A program made the translations under genes and the position numbers. This document shows positions 13,771 through 31,400 of a stretch of DNA of 64,000 nt, one piece after another. The notes beneath the pieces were generated by a model. It saw only the letters and a list, made by a program, of their open reading frames with translations. It had not been told where the DNA came from and made no database searches. Source of the DNA: Whitmania pigra (lineage: Eukaryota; Annelida; Clitellata; Hirudinida; Haemopidae); the NCBI GenBank assembly GCA_021613335.1, contig JAJTWR010000231.1, forward strand, positions 2,812,001-2,876,000. Direction: 5' to 3'. Each line of letters begins with the position of its first letter. Position 1 is the stretch's first letter.

Positions 13771-15093
13771 TACAATGACTACGGAATAAACGCAAATCTA
13801 AAGCCAGTGATGGTACACCTCGATTTCGCTAATCGCGCTATACGTATTTCTGTATTCCTGTAAATATCAATAACATATTCCTAGTAGCCTAAAAATTTTT
13901 AATAGAATTTTAAATCAATAATTTTATTAAAATTTACTAATTTAATTTCGAATTTCTTTCCACAAGACAAGAATAGGGCAGCCGGGCAGAGACGTATAGT
14001 AACTTGGGGAGAGGTGGACAACGATAGACAATGTTTGGGGGAACCTGATGAGAAAGGTTTACATTTAACTGTCATGTTGTTGAGGGGCAGTCCATAAATG
14101 ACTCTCACTCGATTGTGACTTATTTTCACCCTCATCGTCACAGAAAAAACCCTACCAATATGACGTCACAAAGTTTTCACCCTCCTCAAAAAAATAGAAT
14201 AGCCAGCATTCTGGTGGAGCTGACGGTACTATGGCAGGACAGCAACTCGCTCAAAGCTCTAAGTATGCATATCTGTCGATGGACCTGGAAACGAAAGGAT
14301 ACCGGACAGACCTCTTCCCCATCGAGGTACATGAAGAGTCAGAAGAAGTCTTAAGAGGTCACCGCAGGAAAGTCGGAAAAAGCCGTCGTTCTCCGGTATG
14401 AATGATCCATCGAACGACGGGGCCAAATCATTGGCCGAGAGACGCGATATTGTCGGAAGAAATGGGCTGCCCGCGGACTTCCAAATCACTACGAGCTGCG
14501 GACCAAACCGAGGTCGAGTTCCGAAAATTTCTATCTCCGGCTGCCGCTACAAAAAAATGATAAGGCCCAGTTTGCATATACATTGTGTGAAGAACCCACT
14601 GAGAGCTTTCATGACCGCTGTAGGCGATTGGAGTTGTAGGCTATCGACATAACAAGGCCAATAATTAAATCGTGTTAATTAGGATCAGCTGAAGCGTGCG
14701 TTTCCTTAAGGCTGACCCTTGAGTTATTTTATTTGGTTGTCTCTTTCTGTTGGTTTTGGTTTATTGTTCTACTTAGTTAGTCAAATAAAAATTTTCTTAA
14801 AAAAATGAGCCGCGCATAATCGAAGTTTGCAGGTTAAAAACATGTAGCACGCGACATGAAGAAGCCATCGAGAGCTTTCGTGGTAGCTCCAGTCCAGGCA
14901 GCAGTGACCGACATAACAAAGCCAGAGAGTGCCTCTCACAGCCGGCGGTAAATGTTGGGTCTAGAAATACATAAGAACTACAGGGACATCCGGCTGATCA
15001 CCGGATGCGGCCTGCTCCCCGAAAACGTAAGGAGATTCAAAGGGTCGAAATCTTTGAACACGAGGGAAACTCCTGAAGATCCCTGCCGGAGCT
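13771..15093. other. Intergenic region with degenerate retroelement sequence
   Basis: Spacer between DCPS and a hAT relic. Around 14250-14400 a plus-strand frame reads KYAYLSMDLETKGYRTDLF and PIEV then stops. The motif tyr/ala-leu followed by a long spacer and FPIEV resembles the C-terminal region after the reverse transcriptase in some non-LTR elements. A related-looking block lies near 14860-15060, with shared fragments such as GAGAGCTTTC and GACATAACAA. A sequence at 14085-14110 (GGGGCAGTCCATAAATGAC) looks like a transposon end. No intact gene is visible. Confidence 0.35.
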
Positions 15094-15674
15094 CTAAGGC
15101 GCAGTAGTAAGAAACACAGATAAGCCAGTTTTGCGATTGAAATATGCAACCAATGGTGACTTCTTTTCTGAGAGAAATCTTTGCAATGGCTCTCGCAATT
15201 CGAATACTCTGATTAGCGATTTAGCTCTGGATAATAAGCTTATTTCTGCGTATAAGAGAAGACATCTGTGAACCCATCTCCTCACAAAGCTGCTCAAACA
15301 GGTGCGAGTTAAGGGCATGTGCTTTAACTTTAATGACATCAATCAATATGCTGTTAAACATGCTAACAAATAGATAGCAGCGGTTGCTCTCAAGCCATAT
15401 AAACTATTTTAAATTTGGTAAATAAAATGTAAGTAATTTATTGTTCCTTGGTCGGCCCTGTACCTCACAAAGCTGCTCAAACAGGTGCGAGTTAAGGGCA
15501 TGTGCTTTAACTTTAATGACATCAATCAATATGCTGTTAAACATGCTAACAAATAGATAGCAGCGGTTGCTCTCAAGCCATATAAACTATTTTAAATTTG
15601 GTAAATAAAATGTAAGTAATTTATTGTTCCTTGGTCGGCCCTGTACCATGTGATCCATGAACTGGGGACCACTG
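15094..15674 (-). mobile_element. hAT transposon relic (GTF2IRD2/ZBED-type transposase fragment)
   Basis: Minus-strand frames encode HLFEQLCEEM-like and RVFELREPLQRFLSEKKSPL pieces typical of the transposase seen in hAT elements domesticated as GTF2IRD2 and SCAND3. The two pieces are in different frames, so the copy is broken. Its outer end at 15657-15674 reads ACTGGGGACCACTG, i.e. the typical hAT terminus CAGTGGTCCCCAG when reversed. The other end was not found. It lies just beyond the stop of the katanin gene. Confidence 0.6.
15280..15645. repeat. Perfect 183-bp tandem duplication
   Basis: The block 15280-15462 is repeated without a visible difference at 15463-15645, head to tail. It lies inside the hAT relic and includes part of its transposase frame. 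Identity implies either a very recent duplication or an assembly artefact. Confidence 0.85.
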
Positions 15675-15784
15675 CTCTAATACATGTAGTTAAAAGCATT
15701 TATTCGAAAAAAGTTTTACTAAACAATAAAAAAATGTATGATCTCTCCATTAAGATACAAATATTCAGATGCAAATTGCAGATA

Positions 15785-20356
<4,572 letters not shown>

Positions 20357-21402
20357 TTTCTGTAACCCAAAGCTTATGTTAAAGTAACCGACGACGCTGA
20401 CAACGAAAATCTACTAATGTAAACAGACCGTGCGGTTAAGGTAAACTCCTTCGATGTATTGATTTCCCTTGTAACAATTCTACGTCGACAAAAATTACAT
20501 TTATTATTGGCACGTTAACCGACATTAACTTAAAAATATTAACCACTTAGTAAAACCATAAAAATGTAATGCTTTTCGAAATATGAATCTTGTACAAAAC
20601 AAACTAAAATTAGCTTTACGGTCAAGCAATTCACGGCCAATGTTTATAAACAAACCCAAATACTTACAACAGCCAACCTAGAACAACCGACTCGCGGACT
20701 CTATCCAATGAAGTCTCTTTACGACTCCGTATATAGTATTGACGTCCATTTCATAACTAGATGATTAGAAGGGGAGACAACGACGACTCCGTGCTTTAAC
20801 TCGTCTTTTAATAGGTATTTACGACCCTGGCGCCACCCATACCCTTCAGCATCCCAATCCCAATAGCGCAAAATAAAGCGGGCTAAGCCACTCCAAATGC
20901 TAGGATACAAGTCCATTTAACAACTCCATTCCACCAAAAGTCTTTAAACTCTATCAATAAGCCATACTTTAACACTCTGTATTACTTACTACAATATCAA
21001 AGGTCATCACCTCAAATTATCAATTTTAAGTTTCCCCAAAATGCAAACAGCCATATAAACTCAAACATGTGATGAATTGTTGGCATAATAAAATGCAGAA
21101 CTTATGATCTTAAAAGATATTTTAAAATATTTAAGCAAGAACTCACAAAACAAACACAGCGAAAGCAAATAAAACAAGCAATGTTAAAATTCATTACAAA
21201 AATTCCAGAATACATGATGATGTTCATGAGCAATAATGTCAGTCAAAAACATGAAAACCTTTACTAGACAGTCAAACAAAAATAACACCAATAACTGAAG
21301 CACATTAGTATGAAAAGTTAAGTTACACGAACAATAAAAATGACTTTGTAGTGATTGTATGGACAGCAAAATGATAGTGCGACGTGATTACAAAGATGGT
21401 CA
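20357..21402. other. Intergenic spacer between katanin start and ADAM stop
   Basis: About 1 kb holding the katanin 5' flank and the ADAM 3' flank. At 20735-20800 it carries a LINE-type 3' tail (see that entry). No gene is supported; the frame at 20719-20916 is produced by the repeat. Confidence 0.45.
20735..20800 (-). mobile_element. LINE 3'-end fragment
   Basis: Contains GACGTCCATTTCATAACTAG followed by ATGATTAG and a GGGGAGACAAC stretch. The same block ends the LINE at 63142-63240, and a shorter version ends a tRNA-derived SINE at 43961. So it is a copy of a shared retroelement tail. Confidence 0.6.
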
Positions 21403-24400
21403 TCACACCTGGTGATGTTTTGGTGGAGGAGGAGGCCTCTCAGGAGGTTTGAGACTGACCGATCTACGAACACTTTGACCACTTGGAGGTGGGGGAGGCG
21501 GGGCTTTCCTAAAAGGAACCAATCTTCTCTGTTCGCGGACTTGAATGTTTTCGTCGAGAACTTCGTCTAAATCATTGCCATGTTCAAAATCTGGATTGTC
21601 ATCATCCTTAAGAAAATTAATCTGTTGGAGCTCGGACAGCGCTTCCCTCAGGCCGGCCGATCCGACTCCCGGAAGAGGAGGCCTTTCGTGGGGCCTAGAA
21701 GACAAGGATGAAACCAATCGGGTCTTCGGGGGAAGGCGAGGAGGAAGCCTATATTTTTCCTCCTCCTCGTGATGGTTCGAGAATGACAGCTCTCTCTGTG
21801 GTGGACTGGGAGGTTTAAAAGGTGGAGGCAGAGGCCTCCTTGATGAGTTGAATATCTTTGAAGGTGGAGCATTTGCTGGTTTTTGTTCAGTTGAAGGCCT
21901 TGGAGGTGGTTTGATTGGAGCTGGAATGGAGCTGAAAAGAAAATACATTTAGCTTTTCACAATACTTATTTTTGCATCTCTAAGAAGCATCCACAACAGT
22001 CTCTAAGCTTATTTCCAGGGCTATGTTTAGATGTTTAAAATATCTGTTTAAAGTTTCACATAGATTTATCACCCCAATTCAAAAGAATAGGTTTGATAGG
22101 ATTAGATGATTATTTAAATAAATTGCCAATTAAAATTATGTTTCGTTACAAGGTTGTAGAATTATTGACAATCTGTTACAATATGAACATAATTTACATG
22201 CGGTCATTTAAAACAACCATTTCTGAAATGCAATAACAGTCAAATCACTTGTAGCTGTCTAGGCCAATCTTCTTAAGAAGGAGATTTCTTTGTCTATATA
22301 TATAAATTATGCAAATGAGGAAGCAAGGGAACAGTATGCCAAACATGAAGCCCAGAGCAACAGTGAGTCCAATGTTGTCTTTTAATAATAAATTAAGAAT
22401 TACAAACACAAAAATCAAATTAATGATTCATTTCATTAGTTAGTTAAAAGTAATTTTTAAATTAAATGTAAAGCTCCTGCAGTAATATAAACAACATCCT
22501 ATAATAATGATATTCTCAGCATTTTCACAGTATTTAACACAGCTTAGATGTACTTTGAAAGATTTGATATTGTGTTGTTGCATGCCAGACAAAGATTAAT
22601 TCTCAATTTGTTATTATTTAAAGTCAAAGATCTGCAACTGATCAGGATAATTACAATGTAAAGATGGGTTTTCAAACCACAACTCTCACCCTTATGAACT
22701 TCAATACTGTTGGAATGGAGACTCCCGCCTCCACCAGACTTATCGCAATTTGGCGGAGCCCATCCTGAATTGCAGTGACACTGACTCAAAGAATTGCAGA
22801 TCTATAACATTTTATGCAAATCAACACCTTTAAAAAATGATATACAATTCAAATGTCACAATAACTTTGCATTTTGCTTGTTTTACCTATGAATGTAATT
22901 TTAATATATTTCTACTTAGATGTTCTTATTGTAAATTGTAATTGTAACTTCATTTATATAGCGCCATATGCATAGCGTCAGAGGCGCTTCTTGTAACCAT
23001 TTATATAGCGCTCCTTCCCAAGGGCGCTGGCGGCAATGCAGGCTGGGTTTCGAACTCGACACATTACGACTGTTGTCATTACCGCCGTATGCAGGCACGT
23101 AACCCATTCGGCTATCCTGCACGCCAATTCAATTTCTGTTGCTTTGGTGCTTGTTACTGTTGTGCATGGTTGACTAAAATTGCTAAAAATTAAAAAAAAA
23201 AACCTTATAAATAAAAAATCATTTGTTATAGCAGTGCAAACAGATTATTATTTTCCAATAAAGTCTGAAGGACAGTCCTAAGATAAGACAAAACGGACAC
23301 TCTGCTAAATGCGAACTGTCGTTGTCATCATTCTTACCCCATTGCCATTGCAGTCTGGGCAGTTGAGCTGAACCAGAATTTCCGCAGTGGATACACATCT
23401 CTGCGATATGCACATCTTCAAAACATAAATTGATAAAATCATTTTAAATCTCTTAAATAATTGTTGAATTAAAAGCAAGATTGAATAAGGTCGGCACAAT
23501 ACTCGAGAGATGAAATGAACATTATAACAAATCTCAGTAACCATATTTTCACCACACTTGGAGCCATCAGGGGCAAGGCCAGGATTGTCAGAGTCAAGTC
23601 CCACATCCAAAATGGCAGCTTTGCAATTGTATCTTGCACCATCGACGAAGATCGAAGAATCCGGCAGTTCAAAGGAGAGGGACTCCTTCCAAAACATGAG
23701 TTTCTCACTCTCGTGCTCGCAATGCAGCATTCCACACATTATGTCGCTGGAAGAAAGTGATATATTTGAATCGGTACTTTTAATAACGTAGGAGTGACGA
23801 AACGTCAATATCAAGAATGAGGTGCACCTATTATCAGATATTACAGCAATAAATAGTAATAAGTAGTTGATTTTGACTAAGAGTCTGACTTAATTATATG
23901 ACTTACAAACCTATCATGATTATATGAAGCTGAGGTAACAAATTATAGTTCTTATTTATGTTATTTATTTATCTCCTTAATTTCATAACATCAATTGTCA
24001 CCTTGCTTGGCATTTTAAATAAACCTTCCCATCAGTCAAGTTGAGACCACAATTGCCTTCTATGCCTCCCTTAACATTCAGCTTCGAGTAGCAGAGGGTA
24101 TGCGAAGACCTGCCTGTGCGTCCCCAAAGCAATTTGCATTGCGTTTCATGAGTTCTGCACTGCCCGTTGAAGCAATAGGACTCATTCTAAGGAAGAAATT
24201 TTTAATAAACATTTCAATAACAATAGGTTTACATAATATTATAATTAGCTTGACCAACACATAATTTCCAGATTATCATACATCCTTAGTGTCAAGAAGA
24301 TACAAAGACAAACTAACCTTCCCAACATGGCACTGGTATCCGTTGTGTTTGAAAACGTCAAAAGGGCAGAATTCTGAACTCCCGTCGCAATATTCGGCAA

Positions 24401-27400
24401 GATCACAATCGCCTTTTGCTGGTCGACACTCGTGGGTTGCAGGTTTTAACTGCAGCAATAACATATATAAATAATGTACATCAATAACGTATATAAATAA
24501 TGTACATCAACAACGTATATAAATAATGTACATCAATAATGCATATCAATAATGTATATCAATAAGGGTAAAACCAAATAATTTATTAAGCAAGTTAGTG
24601 TTCATAATGAGAACTTTAGCCAAGCTATCAGAAGAAATGAGGATCATAAAATGCACAAACTAATTTACAGACCCATTGTTAAGGCAAGTGGTAGAGTACA
24701 TGTGAAATTTAGCAGAACAAACTCGTTAGGGTTGCGTGCCTGCATACGGCAGTAATGGCAACAGTCGTAATGTGTCATGTTCGAAACCCAGCCCACACTG
24801 CTGCCAGCGCCCTTGGGAAGGAGCGCTATATAAATGGTTACAAGAAGCGCCTCTGATGCTATGCATATAAATAAATGAAGTTACAGTTACAATTACAACA
24901 ATGTTAATAATTAACAACCTGACAAGTGGAAAGATCGCAGCAATTTCCACTGGAGCACTTGGCATGGGGAAGCAAGGTGCATGTAGTGGCATTACAACAA
25001 GTATTTGTGCAATCCTGAGTATGAGGAGCAAAAGTAAACAAAAAAAATAGATTACAAATGGCCTCATCAATTATGTTTCAAATGCCAATTGCAAAAGAAG
25101 CTATTAAAATATTCAATGTCCTTAAGTTACCTTTGGCAAACCACAGTCACATTCTTCTCCTTTGTCAACAAATCCGTCACCGCAAACCGGTTGATCTCCA
25201 AACAATTTGGAAGGGATATTGTGGAGGCAGTGATGCATGCCCTGTGCCAGTGCATCCGAGAGTTGCTCTTTCGATATGTTTGACCATTTCGTGGGATTTA
25301 TTGAACCTCTGATAACCAATATGAGTAAATTAATGTGTGCCATGAAGAATTTATAAACACTATTTATATGAGATATGATTTTTGAATGCAACGTCTCCAT
25401 TGAAACAAGCAATTAAAGTGCTTTAAAAATAAAACAAAATAAAAGAGAATAAATTTAAAAACTAAAATTAACAACTCACCCACTTGAAGGTGACATGATG
25501 CATTTCTCTTCAGGGCACTTGCTTTCTTCCGTGTCATGAGTCATGCCAAAGTTGTGTCCCATCTCGTGGGCCATGGTTGTTGCAATCCTGCCAACCAAGT
25601 GGCTATGATCCTTGAAATCGAGCAATACTTTCATCACAGAAACATTCTCTTGTTTGATCATCAATAATTAAGCACTTTTTAAAAATTTCAAAAGCGATTA
25701 TTTGTAAATAGTGCATAAAGTGCATAACTGCAACAGACCAGATTAATTCCACCAGAATACTGCCAGGAACACATGGTCATGATAGGTGCTTTTCCAACAA
25801 CTCCTTCACCAAAACTTCGACTTCTGATTAATCAACAGGAATGGATTTCAATCCATAAAAATTATTTCAACATAACAGCACACAAGGATATGACAATAAT
25901 GGGTTGCATTCCTGCTTGCTGCAGTAATAGAAACAACCACAACATGTCGCTATTGCAACCGAGCCTGCTCTGCGAGGGAGCACCCTCAGAGTACACTCTC
26001 AGACAGAGGCATCACATAAATTGCAGATTCACATCCTATAGAGATATGTGAGGCACTCAAAAGATTGGATAAGTACAATTAGTTACAAAATTACAACTTC
26101 ATTTTTATGAAATTATTATAGTCATTATTATTTCAGAAAATTTCAGAATGTTTAAAAGTAGTCATCTTCTCATGCAAGCAATTATCTACATCAATTAAGT
26201 AGTCATTTAATGGATTTTATAATTGTGCTTCAGGCAATTATCTGCATCAATTAAGTAGTCATGTAATAGATTTTATTATTGTGCTTCAAATATTCTAAAG
26301 ACAAATATTCTCATGCAAGCAAATATCTACATCAATTAAGTAGTCATTTAATGGATTTTATAATTGTGCTTCAGGCAATTATCTGCATCAATTAAGTAGT
26401 CATGTAATGGATTTTATTATTGTGCTTCAAATATTCTAAAGACAAATTTGGCTGAGGAATATGCCAGAGATATCGTAAAAGTTAAAAAAAATGTCATATT
26501 TATTTCAGTATTTTGGCATCATCTCTGTTGTCATCAATGCAAGTGCTGCACAATCCGACATTCAGTTTGCAGAGATCAGAAATACTTACGAGATCATCTG
26601 CGCATTGTCGTTGACATAGTTCGAGTTGATGTACCTCCTCCTGTACTCTAAAAACTTGTTCATGGTGCCTTCTGAAGTGTCCATCATTTGGATTCGATCG
26701 GCATCCGACCACACCTCCACCCCCACCAAAGCCACGTAAATGTTCAACGGCCTGAACAACTGCATAGAGATGAATGAATGAATGAAGCACCGATAGTGAT
26801 GCACAATACAAATAATGTAGCAATAACTTTGTAAAATGAAATTATTTGTTTGTCTGTCTCTGTACTTAGAAGATTAAAAATGTCTAAAAACTAAACATTA
26901 CTAACATCATAACCACAATCACTTTTAAATTAGTAATCAGCGTCCTATCATCACTTACGGAATTAACAATGTTCACGATGGATATCGTCCTTTTAATGAC
27001 GGCTTCAACATCGCTTCCTTGGCTGATAAACTGAACAGTGATAAAAGCAATTAAATTGTGCAACTACAACATAATTCTCATGGCAGACATGACAAAGCTG
27101 ACCTGTGAGTTGTCGTTGACGACGAACAGCTCGACGATCAATGTTTCGTTGTTCGTGTCGTACGGCCACTTCACTTTTCGTTTCATTCTCATATTTTTCG
27201 CCATCTTCTGCAATCAAGAAAATTAATTGTTTATTCAGAAGAATTTTCGAAGAATTTCATTTTATATTAAGTCAAGTTACAAAATAAAATTAAGTACCTT
27301 TTGCTGATGAAGAGGTAGAATAAATTTTAAAGATTCTTCCTTACCAGCTGTTAGATAAAAAGTAACTAAATTTCTTTTGAATTGGCACGATTTTAATTGA

Positions 27401-29464
27401 ACAAAATATTCACTTTTTAAACCAAAAATAAAATTAGACCAGGATGATTAACTGATGAGATCCAATTACTTTGTTAAGGGTGAATTTGTTGAATGAATAA
27501 ATATGAAACCACATTATAGTTTAAGTGGATATACAGATAATCATGTCGGATGAGATTTTATTTGGATTTGAATTTGCAATAACAGAAAGTTAGTTAGAGA
27601 AACTCTTGCAAGTGAGTGGCCGAATGATAATTTCCATACTTTCAAAAGCATTGAATTTCTTCGAGGCCTCGGATTCCCGGAACAGCAGGTGCTTTCCGTC
27701 GAGTCGTTTACTCGTCGGTTCGAGGTGAAGAACATCGTCTGGAAGAACTATGAATGCCCTGGAGAATGAAGAGGATAGAAATTTAATCAAGCACCACTTA
27801 ACTGTTCTTAATTTCAAATAACTAAACTCTAGCATAGCATTTTATTACAACACTGGATTTTCTCAAATTATCACAATTATTACTTATTTCAGACTATTCC
27901 AATAAAAACCTTTAAAAACTTTAAATTTTAATTTACAATATTATACTTTCATATGAATTTCAACAAATCTCTATCAGCACATATTAGCAACAGAGATTGT
28001 GTTAGACTCAAAGAATCAATGGGGGCTATTTTAATGGTGGCAATAATAACCATGAGTGACCATCAACTCACTTCAACCCAGAGCAGGTGCTTGCAGCGAC
28101 TGTACCCTCGTCTTCCATCGATGCATTCCGAGATCGTGAAGCACTACCGACATAGTAGCAGAATGAACTGAACTGCACGAATTAAATTTTTAAAACGTTT
28201 AAACATAACTCGTTAAAGTCAACATTGATTCATCAATTCTTTATTGGATTCGGGAAAAATAATCTACTTTTCTATGAGTTGAAATGTTGCATTTTAAAAT
28301 GATCAAATAAAGATAAATGTGTATCACGTATCAAGCAAATTCATGAAAGCTACATTATGAGAGGTTCGAACTGTCTCATTGGATACTTGTTCAACATATC
28401 GGGGCAGAAGAAGAGCTCTGTAGATGTAAATTAAAATTTAATTCATAATCTATTGGCTTTACATATTTCTATAAATATAGACAAAGCCGATGAAATTACA
28501 AATAAATATGCATTGCATTTCTTACATCAAGAAAAACAATGACATGCTCAGAAACATAAAATATAAGTAACAAAATTTAAGTCTCTATTCGGGATTAGAA
28601 ACAGAGAAATCACCAAAGAAACAAAGACAAGCATTCTTTCAATGAGGGACGACATACTTATTTAAACTATATTTTTAAATATCATTATCATGTAACCCTT
28701 ACTTATTAAGCTTTAGATTTAAAATTAGTAGATCTTCCAGGTATTTGAACTCCACTCGAAACTGAGGTATTGGAGCACCGGACTGGAATGTGGAAAGATA
28801 TGTTTGTACAACGATTTTGCATATTTGCATATTTGTTTAATATATACAATATTTGTATGATGATCATTGCATATTTTCTTAATACATAATCATCACATCT
28901 AAACAGACCTTTGCATCAAAGGTTGTCTTCACATGATTGTTCAAGTTATCAAAAACGGACAAAGTAATTTCTTTAACGGCTGAAAATTCTTCAAACAAGC
29001 TTGGCTTTTTATATACAAAACCTGATCAAATTTCAGATTTTACTTTAAATATTAAAACAAACTTTAAACTTAAAAACAATTAGGTAGACAGAAATGTTTG
29101 CATCACATCTCAATACATTGAGATTATTCATTTTTAAGACATTTACATCTTATTTATTTGGTTAGAACTCAAAGATGATTGCTGAAATCTTCTCTTATTT
29201 TATTAACTTCTTTAATTTCATTCCATTTACCAAATGCTTCAAGCATGAAGTTTAAGTGTTACTGAGTATTTATACTTACTAATATGAAGAACATGCTATT
29301 TAAATAAAATCTAATGTAACAAAATAAATATGCTCATATATGAAAAACATATTTACAAAATATGCTTCCAGAGCATTGAAAAAGAAACTGTAGTAACCTG
29401 TGCAAAATGGAAAAGATAAAAACATATAAGCAATAATGAGATTCATGTTGAACATGTGCAGCAT
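21403..29464 (-). CDS. ADAM metalloprotease-disintegrin, catalytically competent, meltrin-like
   Basis: Membrane-anchored sheddase of the reprolysin family. Exons in order: signal peptide [20 protein letters not shown] (29398-29464); prodomain exons ([91 protein letters not shown]); basic run [12 protein letters not shown] just before the catalytic start (near 27090-27210). Metalloprotease exons ([30 protein letters not shown]) lead to the zinc site [12 protein letters not shown] (25482-25622). Then come the disintegrin domain ([37 protein letters not shown]), a cysteine-rich region, an EGF-like module ([20 protein letters not shown]), a transmembrane helix ([20 protein letters not shown], near 22260-22380) and a proline-rich cytoplasmic tail of about 170 residues with SH3-type runs ([11 protein letters not shown]). 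Tail plus EGF module suits ADAM9/12/19-type proteins; the exact orthologue is not assigned. Confidence 0.93.
22930..23127 (-). mobile_element. tRNA-derived SINE, copy 2
   Basis: Near-intact relative of the copy at 16071, in an ADAM intron. Minus strand: GGCGTGCAGG, ATAGCCGAATGGG, CGAGTTCGAAACCC, GAGCGCTATATAAATGG, CCTCTGACGCTATGC and a tail of repeated GTTACAATTACAAT. Close similarity to copies 1 and 3 suggests fairly recent activity. Confidence 0.8.
24466..24570. repeat. Short tandem repeat, about 27-bp unit
   Basis: Three to four head-to-tail units of the form CGTATATAAATAATGTACAT plus CAATAA, the last ones diverged. In an ADAM intron. Confidence 0.7.
24722..24900 (+). mobile_element. tRNA-derived SINE, copy 3 (5' damaged)
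   Basis: Plus-strand copy in an ADAM intron. It keeps GGTTGCGTGCCTGCATACGG, the B box GTTCGAAACCC and GGAGCGCTATATAAATGG, and ends in GTTACAGTTACAATTACAA. The A box region is altered (CGTTAGGGTT), so the head is truncated or mutated. Confidence 0.75.
25890..26095 (+). mobile_element. tRNA-derived SINE, old degenerate copy
   Basis: Recognisable by ATGGGTTGCATTCCTGC, GCAGTAATAGAAACAACCAC and CAGAGGCATCACATAAA, in the same order as the good copies. The tail is ACAAAATTACAACTTCATTT. Highly diverged, in an ADAM intron. Confidence 0.45.
26171..26447. repeat. Two-level tandem repeat (141-bp unit built from two 56-bp halves)
   Basis: The unit beginning CATGCAAGCAATTATCTAC at 26171 recurs at 26312, a period of 141 bp. 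Within each unit the block ATTATCT..CATCAATTAAGTAGTCAT is itself repeated 56 bp later with the same variant differences in both large units (TACATC then TGCATC). So the inner duplication came first and the pair was then duplicated. In an ADAM intron. Confidence 0.85.
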
Positions 29465-31400
29465 TGGTTTTTTGAGCCCCTAATGAAATCACTGAAATAT
29501 AAATGATATGGCTGTAATAATAAAAATCACATGCTAATTAAATGTATTCAGTGACTACATTTTTTGCTACAGCTATTATATAACACAGATAAGCATTTAG
29601 GCTGTGAGTTTCTCTCAGGTTAGTAAAAGAGGTCCTAATCAAACTAGCCTCATAAAACTATCACATAAAAGATGGTTTAGTCCTGCTAGTTTTCACTAGA
29701 ATAAATGAGAACAAAAATTACAACTTCAAAGATAATCGCTCTAACTATTATATTGTCATAATGAGGCATAGCTTATCAATAAGCAAGATTTACTATGAAA
29801 TTTCAAATATGACAAAGCCACCTTATAATGCATCACAAACTCCATAATAAAAAACATTTCATAATATTATCCAAATCATTCAAAATTCAAATAATCTCTC
29901 CGCGATACCAAATGCGTATTAATCCCAAACCCGATGTAAACACCACCGGCAAATTAGAAGACACATCGTAACCGTTATCCATTATAATAACAAATAATTA
30001 CTTTTGAGGTTAATGGTGTGAATATGGCTTCTCAAACAAACTTTAATTACTTTACTTATTTTACTCCGTAACTGTATAACCAAACCTCTTTTTGACAAAC
30101 CAAATTTAAGATATGGAGATGCCAGGCCCCACGAGAGGGGGTGCGGCCTAGATAAGTTTAGAGGGCCCATGAACATTAGAGCTCAAAATTGAAAGGGTCA
30201 ATTAAGCATGACATTTTTATTGTTACTTTGTTGCTCAAAGGGAAATTCCCCCTCAACCTCTTCCAAGGAGGCCTAATTTTTCCCAATCCAGAGTTTTTTA
30301 TGTGTTGTAGAGAGCTGAGATTAAAATTAAGAAATTTTTATTTTTGCCTTTATATTTTATTAAGCTTGAGTAACTTAATATCATTCAATTATTTTATATT
30401 TTTCCAACTGAATCATCTATATATGAATAATGGTGGAAAGGGGGCCCAGAAAAAGTCTCGAATCAGCACATTTTATTTTCCTGGGAAATGCCCGTCAACC
30501 ACTAGTAGTAGTAAACGTTTTACCTTAAGATTATAATTTAGTTGAGATCAGATTTGAGCCTCCAATAAGGAAAACCCTTTTCATCGAAACAAATTAGAAC
30601 ACTTTATAAAAGCGCCAAAATCACTCCAGCACGGCTCAAAGATCCTAGGATAAGGCCTACCTCAAATAGGGCGGATTTGGGCCTCGAATGGAATGGGGTT
30701 TTTTTTGGGGGGGGGGGGCTTTTCCATTACCACTTGACAAAGGCTTTTTTTTTTAACTCCAACTCTGAGCTTTGTACAGCGCTGTCAATTTTAATATTAA
30801 AAAGACATGCCACATTCCATAAAAATAAATTATGAGATTTGTGAAGTCATTTACATGGGGTCAAATGTAGAAATGCATTTTCTCAGGGAAGTCATTTCAG
30901 CTTTTTCCAATGGGGGCAAGCCCTCGTATAAAATATGCTTTTGCGTCTAGTCTAAAGCCCCAACTTCACCACAGTTCAGGGGCAACACTGTAGGCTTTAC
31001 CTCTCAAGGTAAACAGACATGTTAAGGCAATATCATTAATATACATTCATCTTGCGCAATCTTACCCAGGAAAATCTTGAAGGCTCTTACACTCAACACA
31101 GTTCTGTTCAAATTTGACACTCATGGAGCAAAATAGCCTCAGTTCTGTTTATTTCGATAGCTGCCATACTCCAAATGACACCCTAATTCTTTCTCATTAA
31201 ACCTTTGTGCATGACTGTTGCAAACCAGTGCTTGAGCTTTAGTAACTGACAACATTCACCAATAAAAGATCACCATTTGAAAGATTTTATTAATAAAAAT
31301 ACAATAGTAAAAAAACTAAATTATTAAAGTCAAATCTATTTTCAGACTTTTACAGAATTTTAATAACATATCACAAAATATCAAACATATATACCAAAAG
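29465..31400. other. Intergenic region between ADAM start and TERT stop, repeat-rich
   Basis: About 1.9 kb without a supported gene. It holds the ADAM promoter side and the TERT 3' flank, several G-rich or T-rich runs (a run of G near 30706-30718), a MITE-like copy at 30884, and around 30450-30500 a block (AAAAAGTCTCGAA, CACATTTTATTTTCCT) that resembles 55350-55400. No poly-A or poly-T tract marks the TERT 3' side. Confidence 0.4.
30884..30965 (+). mobile_element. MITE family member (5' part)
   Basis: Starts CAGGGAAGTCATTTCAGC, continues TTTTTCCAATGGGGGCAAG, CCCTCGTATAAAATATG and TTTTGCGTCTAGTCTAAA. These match in order the complete copy at 52499-52604. The right terminus is lost. Confidence 0.6.
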
